DNA of 64,000 nt from Lagopus muta (Eukaryota > Chordata > Aves > Galliformes > Phasianidae). The first letter of the stretch is position 1, and every line of letters starts with the position of its first letter. The stretch spans positions 17,273,219 through 17,337,218 of the forward strand of contig NC_064444.1 of NCBI RefSeq assembly GCF_023343835.1, in the 5' to 3' direction. Shown here one piece after another: positions 62,130-64,000 of this stretch. The position numbers and the translations under genes were made by a program. The notes below the pieces were generated by a model. The model was not told the DNA's origin. It worked only from the letters and a program-made list of their open reading frames with translations, and did no database searches.

Positions 62130-62197
62130 GGAAAGTAAATGAAGAAAAACAAGAAGAAAAAGTAAATGAAGAAAAAGAAGGAAAAAGAAAGAAAACA
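62130..62197 (+). repeat. A-rich imperfect tandem repeat
   Basis: The segment 'gtaaatgaagaaaaa' is repeated about 26 bp apart within a purine-rich (AAG)n-like tract. Confidence 0.8.
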
Positions 62198-63589
62198 CAA
62201 GGGTGACTCAGCCCAGCATTCATCCTTGTACAGATAACCCTTTATACTTTATTGCAATTACTGCAATCAGTGCAACACAAGTGAAGATCTTTTCCAAAAC
62301 TCTTTTCAAATAGACCAATTCTGAAGTTAATAATGACAGAAAAGGATTTCAACAGTAAAAAACGATGGCTGAAATTTGGTTCCCAGCAGGAACGCTTGCT
62401 GTCCCTCCTTAAGAGCCCTGCAGTGGCCCCAGTTCAAATGTGATTCTTACAGGACTGGATTAATTGCACTCAAGACCTTTCCCAGTGCTGCTTTACCTTC
62501 TGGATGGCTGCAGCTGCAATATTCATCCTTTAGCAAGGAAAAAACTATACATGGGCTCACACAGCAGGTTAATATCTTTACAGTGATTAAAAATTAATCT
62601 ACACCAGCAGCAGAAGCCCAAACCTCGTTAGAAACGCTTTATTTATCGCCTTCCCATCATCCCAAATATGGCTTTAAAGGAACTCCACCAAGGACATCCT
62701 GGACCAGCTGTATTTTGGATCAAAGTAACACCCAACAGAGTGACCACGGGACCAGGTGGGATGCAACATTCACCACCAGGTCAGCGAGGCACTTCTTGGT
62801 GGAGTACAGCTGCTCCTAATGCCACCAGCAGGGTTTGCTGCTCTCACAATTCTTCCCTTCGAAGCAGTACAGGCCAACAGGACAGCCTACAATACTAAGT
62901 GCCACAAAAAGAGCATGTTTTGGTGGGGAATAATGACCAGAATGCACATTTAGCATTCTAGTTCTAGTTTTGTCTCCCAAGCTTGCACAGGTGTGTCACA
63001 GTGCTCTGTAGTATAATCTACCCTGAATGACAAGTCCAAATTCAGGACTTAGACTAGAAACAGTCTAAGTTCCACAGATCCCAGCCTCTATTCACAAACA
63101 CTACAGTGTCCCCTCTATAAAAGAATCTTTATGTTCATCACGGATACGAAGCTTCTAAAAAACAGTCTCAGTTCTCCTTCCAGTGCTCAAGTAACACTAT
63201 GACTCCTCTTCCCCATGCAAACACCCAACAATCCTAAATTAATTTCCAGGTCCCTCCCTTTCCTCTTCATTGCACATCTTGTTTGGATCACAGCTCATGA
63301 TGACTTAGAACACAGCACCCACTGGTTAGATCCCGAGTCCTACATTTTTTTCTCATGAGATAGATTAATGAAAACAGCCATGTGTCATCACCTGACCAAG
63401 GGTTCAGGCACAGGAACTCAGTGATTGGTGGCTCTCATCCTCACCTGTCTTCAGAATTGCTCGCTTTGAAGCCTGCCCACATTTCAGCACATTTCACCAT
63501 ATTTACCTCCATACTGCAGTAGAAAACTAACAAAAGTGAAATCCTTATATTGTTAATTCCATCTGTCTCGAAAGGCACAGACTCTTTGG

Positions 63590-63838
63590 TGCTGGCAAAG
63601 GACAAGAGGAGATGGGTTCAAACTGAAAGAGCTCTCCAGGTTAGATTGGAGATAGGAAGTTCTTTACTAAGGTTGGTGAGGCAGTGGCTGCACAGAGAGC
63701 TGCTGCTGCCCCATCCCTGCAGACAGCCAAGGTCAGGGAACGGGGCTGTGAGCCCTGATGGAGCTGTGGGTGTCTTTGCTCACTGGGACCAGATGGCCTC
63801 TAAGGGGCCCTTCCAATGGAAGCGATTCTAGGACTGAG
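63590..63838 (+). repeat. CR1 element
   Basis: 'ggacaagaggagatgggttc' through 'gatggagctgtgggtgtctt' to 'cttccaatggaagcgattct'. Confidence 0.9.
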
Positions 63839-64000
63839 GGCTAGGTTCCCAGGCAATCTCTATCGTGCCATAATTCTTTGTAATTCCAGGGTTTGAAGCA
63901 TCCAGACCCAGCTAGCAAGGGGAAAAAAATACCATAATTCACATTGCAAGTGACACTCTGAATTTCTAACACTGATGTAACTGCTCATAGCAAACTGCAG

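Larger units (their letters stand above)
46904..64000 (-). other. RANBP10: RANBP10 intron running off the window (at least 17 kb)
   Basis: No further RANBP10 exon is recognised up to 64000, so this appears to be a single large 5' intron. It holds CR1 fragments, simple repeats and unique DNA. One exon-like piece at 57179-57223 on the same strand is noted in the findings. Confidence 0.7.

Overview
The window looks like nuclear DNA from a bird, probably a galliform. It is densely sprinkled with short 5'-truncated CR1 non-LTR retrotransposon copies, carrying the characteristic end 'tggaaGGGACCT...' or its complement and a 3' tail of 'attctatga' type. No mammalian SINEs are visible. Two vertebrate protein-coding genes with canonical GT-AG introns can be reconstructed exon by exon, along with one nuclear tRNA gene.

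Region 1 (1-2.85 kb, + strand) carries a compact three-exon CC chemokine of 94 residues, most like the CCL17/CCL22 group. It has a TATA-like box and two adjacent STAT6-type palindromes just upstream, plus a clear AATAAA. Region 2 (2.9-7.2 kb) is a duplicated block. A plausible tRNA-His(GTG) gene at 5973-6044 has a decayed copy at 3331-3402. Between them lies a roughly 540-bp tandem duplication with exon-like coiled-coil coding pieces that I cannot name. A CR1 copy closes the block. Region 3 (7.2-10.5 kb) has no recognisable gene.

Region 4 (about 10.56-64 kb, - strand) is RANBP10, a SPRY-LisH-CTLH-CRA scaffold of the CTLH/GID ubiquitin ligase. Twelve coding exons between 46903 and 11114 join in frame to give 502 codons plus a stop. 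This matches the vertebrate protein from the middle of the SPRY domain to the C-terminus. The first roughly 118 residues (about two exons) lie beyond the right edge, so 46.9-64 kb is intron as far as I can see. One coding exon is only 23 nt long. The introns hold about 30 CR1 fragments in both orientations, a CR1 piece with an intact 163-codon reading frame, and several low-repeat stretches that could be conserved elements.

Nothing prokaryotic, no CRISPR array and no intact provirus was seen. The most interesting items are the twin STAT6 sites, the tRNA-His duplication with its paired-base changes, the decaying coiled-coil duplication at what looks like a synteny breakpoint, and the RANBP10 microexon.
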